NCBI RefSeq assembly: GCF_900108515.1
Contig: NZ_FNWW01000007.1
Coordinates: 1 to 64,000 of the forward strand
Length of the DNA: 64,000 nucleotides
Source of the DNA: Halobacillus karajensis
GTDB lineage: Bacteria; Bacillota; Bacilli; Bacillales; Halobacillaceae
Direction: 5' to 3'
The position numbers and the translations under genes were made by a program. The notes below the pieces were generated by a model. The model worked only from the letters and a program-made list of their open reading frames with translations, searched no databases and was not told the origin of the DNA. This document shows, in pieces, positions 60,990 to 64,000 of the stretch (positions within the stretch are counted from its first letter, which is position 1; each line of letters begins with the position of its first letter).

Positions 60990-63500
60990 TTAACTCATAC
61001 TGTTAAGAATCACCAATAAGGCTGCCCCCGTATCACTCAAAACAGCCATCCATAAGGTTAAGAACCCTGGAAAAATTAGAACAAGCGCTGCTAGTTTTGT
61101 AAACAAGGAGAACCAAACATTCTGCTTAATGATATTCATAGCTTTACGGCTTAAGCGAATCGTATGTGGCAACTTCTCTAAATTATCAGCCATGAGAACA
61201 ATGTCAGCTGTTTCCATTGCTGTATCTGTTCCTGCACCTCCCATGGCGATTCCAAGATCAGCTGTGGCTAATGCCGGTGCATCATTGATCCCGTCTCCAA
61301 CCATGGCTACATGTTTTCCTTCTTGTTGTAGTTTCTTGATTGCTGTCACCTTATCTTCGGGTAATAATTCAGCAAAGTATCGATCGACACCTGTTTCGCC
61401 AGCTATTTTTTTTGCCGTCCCTTCATTATCCCCTGTTAGCATGACCATTTCTGACATCCCTACTTTTTTGAGGGTTTGAATAGACTCAACGGTCATGTCA
61501 CGAATCGTATCCGCAACACCAATGACCCCGATAACTTCAGTGTGCGTACCAACCAATACAAGTGTGTTTCCATTTCTTTGTAAAGAATCCATACGTTCTT
61601 CGATTTCATTTAGGGAAACATTCATTTCTTTAAACAACTTTGGATTCCCGGCAAAGTAGTCCATCCCATCTATGTTCGCTTGTGCTCCTTTTCCTGCAAT
61701 CGCTTTAAATGCGTTCCCTTCCTTTCCAGAAATCTTCCGTTCTTCTGCATATGTGGTAATAGCTTGAGCGATTGGATGGGTAGAATAGGCTTCAATGGTT
61801 CGAGCAATCGAGATCAATTCTTCCCTATTGTTGTTTAAGGGGATTACTTCCGACACTTTTGGTTGACCCTCTGTTAAAGTCCCTGTTTTATCAAAGGCCA
61901 TCGCTTGAATCACACCCGCTTTTTCTAAGAATGTACCGCCTTTGATTAAAACTCCATTCTTAGCCGCATTTCCAATCGCCGATACGATAGCTACAGGAGT
62001 AGAGATAACTAGAGCACACGGACAAGCCACTACGAGTAATGCAAGCCCCTTATAAAACCACTCTCCCCAAGTACCCGAACCAAACAACGGCGGAATGATC
62101 ATCACGGAAAGGGCTAAACCAAACACAATTGGAGTGTAGACCCTGGCAAAACGATCGATAAACGCTTGAGTAGGGGCTTTCTTCTCTTGAGCCTCTTCCA
62201 CCAAGTGAATGATCTTAGCTATCGTTGTATCCTTCACTAATTTGGTTACCTTTATTTCTAAGGATCCGCTTTCATTTACGGTTCCAGCATACACAATGTC
62301 CCCTAGTTGTTTATCTACAGGGAGGGATTCTCCAGTAATCGGAGCCTGATTAATACTCGAAGTGCCTGTCAGGACTTCTCCATCCAGCGGAATTTTCTCA
62401 CCTGGTTTGACAAGGATGACATCACCGACAGTCACTTCTTCTACAGCTTTCCGGATCAGGTGATTCCCAGATTTAATGGTCGCTTCTGGAGGTGTGAGAT
62501 TCATTAGGCTTCTGATAGATTCTCTCGTACGCGCAATCGATTTATTCTGAAGGGTATTTCCTAAAGCGAAAAGCCAAACAACCGTAGCTCCTTCCAACCA
62601 TTCACCGATAAGAGCAGCACCGATGGCGGCTGATACCATAAGAACATTCATATCCAGGGATCCACTTTTTACGGCATAGAAGGCGCTCTTTGCTGGCTTA
62701 AATCCCCCGATAACCATAGCCACGGCATAGAAAGCCGTAAGGAACTCCATCGGGACGTTTGAAAAAGATCCCGCAAAACCAAGGGCCAGAAATATTCCGG
62801 AAACTTGAGTTGTAGATGCTCCCTCTCTCTTTTTCTTACTTGATGCTTCATTCTTTTGGTATTCGAATGAATCTAAGGCTGCCTCAAAACCCGCCCTTTG
62901 TACTTCTTTGACAATTTCCTTTTCACTCGTCGTATGATCCACATGCATTTTTCCTGTGGAAAAGTTCACTCGGACCTCATGCACCTTTGGGTTTCTTCCC
63001 AGGTGCTTTTCAATGGTCATGGCACAAGAGCCACAGTCCATGCCTTCGATTTTATAGGTTTCCATTTTAGGTGAGTGTATGAATTCAGCTTCAAATCCCA
63101 ATTTCTGTACTTGCTTCGGAACCTGATTGTAAATCGTGGGGTCTCCCGCACCCACCACCATTTTCCCCGTTCCATAATGGACCTGAACCGATTGGATTCC
63201 TTTCATTTTTCGGAGGCTTTTTTCAAGAGTGGCTGCACAGGAAGGACAATCCATCCCATGAATGTTGTACTCGACAACCCCCTTTTTATCTTCTTTACCA
63301 TTCAGAAGGTTGTTGTTCCCATCCTTTACACTACAGCACGATGAACTTTTTGGTAATTCTTCATGGCAACAGGTAGAAACCTTTTCTTCTTTCTCTCTTT
63401 CCTGTGTGGACCTATGGATATCTCCGCCAGCGCAACCGTGACCTCCCGACTCCTGATTGCTAGCACAACAGCTTGATTGAACCACTTTATCACTATTCAT
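60990..63500 (-). CDS. cadA: Zn/Cd/Pb P1B-type ATPase with Cys-rich N-terminus
   Basis: CadA, 836 aa, exports Cd(II), Zn(II) and Pb(II). The first 70 residues are Cys-rich (SSCCASN, STCCHEE, SSSCCSV). Two heavy-metal-associated domains follow with GMDCPSCA at 82-89 and GMDCGSCA near 153-160. Core motifs are the transport site VVACPCALVIS, phosphorylation site FDKTGTLTEG, HP motif YSTHPIAQA and GDGINDAPALA. The doubled HMA domain and CC pairs are richer than in plasmid pI258 CadA, which has one HMA domain. AAAGGAGG precedes the ATG; cadC lies 24 bases upstream. Confidence 0.96.
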   Translation of the reverse strand: MNSDKVVQSSCCASNQESGGHGCAGGDIHRSTQEREKEEKVSTCCHEELPKSSSCCSVKDGNNNLLNGKEDKKGVVEYNIHGMDCPSCAATLEKSLRKMKGIQSVQVHYGTGKMVVGAGDPTIYNQVPKQVQKLGFEAEFIHSPKMETYKIEGMDCGSCAMTIEKHLGRNPKVHEVRVNFSTGKMHVDHTTSEKEIVKEVQRAGFEAALDSFEYQKNEASSKKKREGASTTQVSGIFLALGFAGSFSNVPMEFLTAFYAVAMVIGGFKPAKSAFYAVKSGSLDMNVLMVSAAIGAALIGEWLEGATVVWLFALGNTLQNKSIARTRESIRSLMNLTPPEATIKSGNHLIRKAVEEVTVGDVILVKPGEKIPLDGEVLTGTSSINQAPITGESLPVDKQLGDIVYAGTVNESGSLEIKVTKLVKDTTIAKIIHLVEEAQEKKAPTQAFIDRFARVYTPIVFGLALSVMIIPPLFGSGTWGEWFYKGLALLVVACPCALVISTPVAIVSAIGNAAKNGVLIKGGTFLEKAGVIQAMAFDKTGTLTEGQPKVSEVIPLNNNREELISIARTIEAYSTHPIAQAITTYAEERKISGKEGNAFKAIAGKGAQANIDGMDYFAGNPKLFKEMNVSLNEIEERMDSLQRNGNTLVLVGTHTEVIGVIGVADTIRDMTVESIQTLKKVGMSEMVMLTGDNEGTAKKIAGETGVDRYFAELLPEDKVTAIKKLQQEGKHVAMVGDGINDAPALATADLGIAMGGAGTDTAMETADIVLMADNLEKLPHTIRLSRKAMNIIKQNVWFSLFTKLAALVLIFPGFLTLWMAVLSDTGAALLVILNSMS

Positions 63501-63524
63501 TTAATCGCCTCCTTTCAGGCATTA

Positions 63525-63893
63525 TTAAGCTTCCTTGGAGTGTAATAATGCAACCGAAACCAATTGTTGAACATGCTCATCAGCTAAGGAATAAAACACA
63601 AGCTTCCCCTCCTTGCGGTACTTCGCTAATTTCATGTTTCGTAATAATCTTAAGTGATGGGAAGCTGTAGCCGTGGTAGATCCGATAATATTCGCCACAT
63701 CACAGACACAAAGTTCCTTTTCTAAAGTTAAGGCATAGGCAATCTTCATCCGTGTAGCATCAGCCAAGGCTTTAAAAATAAGCTCTACACCCTCCACCTT
63801 TTCTATCTCTGGCTGCACCCGTTGTACAAGCGCTTCATCGTAACAAAACGTATCACATGTATCCTTGGCATTTTTTGTGACCTTATTACTCAT
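63525..63893 (-). CDS. cadC: Cadmium/lead-responsive ArsR-family repressor
   Basis: CadC, 122 aa, an ArsR/SmtB winged-helix repressor that releases DNA on binding Cd, Pb or Zn. The type 1 metal site is complete: two N-terminal cysteines in DTCDTFCYDE and CVC in KELCVCDVANIIG. The DNA-reading helix is TTATASHHLRLLRNMKLAKY. The ATG at 63893 follows GAGGTGG by five bases; the GTG three codons upstream overlaps the RBS. Confidence 0.95.
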   Translation of the reverse strand: MSNKVTKNAKDTCDTFCYDEALVQRVQPEIEKVEGVELIFKALADATRMKIAYALTLEKELCVCDVANIIGSTTATASHHLRLLRNMKLAKYRKEGKLVFYSLADEHVQQLVSVALLHSKEA

Positions 63894-63913
63894 TCCATCC
63901 ACCTCATTCTAAT

Positions 63914-63964
63914 AATCGTTTGGATATTTATTTATAGTGTATGATGCTCCTCCCTGTCCGTCAA
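63914..63964 (-). promoter_or_regulatory. cadCA promoter and candidate CadC operator
   Basis: On the minus strand TTGACG and TACACT are 17 bp apart. CTATAAATAAATATCCAAAC just downstream resembles the cadO operator region (CTCAAATAAATATTTGAATG) known from pI258, with a preserved ATAAATAAATAT-type core. Confidence 0.6.
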
Positions 63965-64000
63965 CAAAAAACATTCAAATAGGCGTTAGAATGAAAAAAG

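Overview
The window looks like a chromosomal segment of a moderately halophilic, low-GC Gram-positive bacterium of the Bacillaceae, close to Halobacillus, Pontibacillus or Thalassobacillus. The reasons are a complete ectABC ectoine operon, a carnitine-to-glycine-betaine pathway with a BCCT transporter, a QoxABCD quinol oxidase, Bacillus-type TPP and T-box riboswitches, strong Bacillus ribosome binding sites (RBSs), and a short txpA/bsrG-like type I toxin. The genus is an inference. No rRNA, tRNA, CRISPR array, intact insertion sequence or prophage was seen.

Region 0-8 kb (accessory). A series of small genes lies almost entirely on the minus strand: an EamA transporter with a frameshifted end, several unknown membrane proteins, an RDD protein, a GNAT acetyltransferase, tiny ORFs and a lipoprotein. 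Nearly every minus-strand gene is followed, at or just past its stop codon, by one copy of a 35-nt repeat in fixed orientation. Its core is a short palindrome (CTTGAATTCAAG-like) and it has a G5C box. The gene-plus-3'-repeat layout resembles an integron cassette array, but the repeat is not a recognisable attC and no recombinase is present. Two more copies lie at 18.4-18.6 kb, one directly behind a decayed acetyltransferase. This is the best candidate for an undescribed system in the window.

Region 8-13.5 kb is a TPP-riboswitch-controlled thiamine salvage locus (ylmB, tenA, ykoE, ykoD, ykoC). Region 14-18 kb holds a TetR regulator and a rifamycin phosphotransferase-like enzyme behind a promoter with two palindromic operators, then a lipoprotein. 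Region 19.7-22 kb is ectABC, where ectA appears to start at an ATT codon.

Region 22-38 kb is mixed housekeeping and envelope functions: a PadR/HAAS module, a ZIP metal transporter, a SIMPL protein, an amine oxidase, an HtrA-like protease with a zinc-ribbon partner, a 3D-domain protein, a TsuA-type sulfur transporter, a type I toxin-antitoxin locus, a poly-gamma-glutamate hydrolase-like protein, a GNAT gene broken by one TGA, CopC/CopD, and an Xre/DUF2975 pair.

Region 38-52 kb holds catalase, an Lrp regulator, a metallo-hydrolase, yjbQ-dapF, a Fur-box-preceded siderophore uptake pair without an ATPase, an HTH protein and the qox operon. Region 52-57.6 kb is a carnitine catabolism locus: dehydrogenase, beta-keto acid cleavage enzyme and thioesterase run divergently from BCCT and a CMD-family protein, with a TetR gene nearby. 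It should convert imported carnitine to glycine betaine, which complements ectoine in osmoprotection. Region 58-64 kb holds thrZ behind two tandem T-boxes and a cadC-cadA heavy-metal efflux operon.
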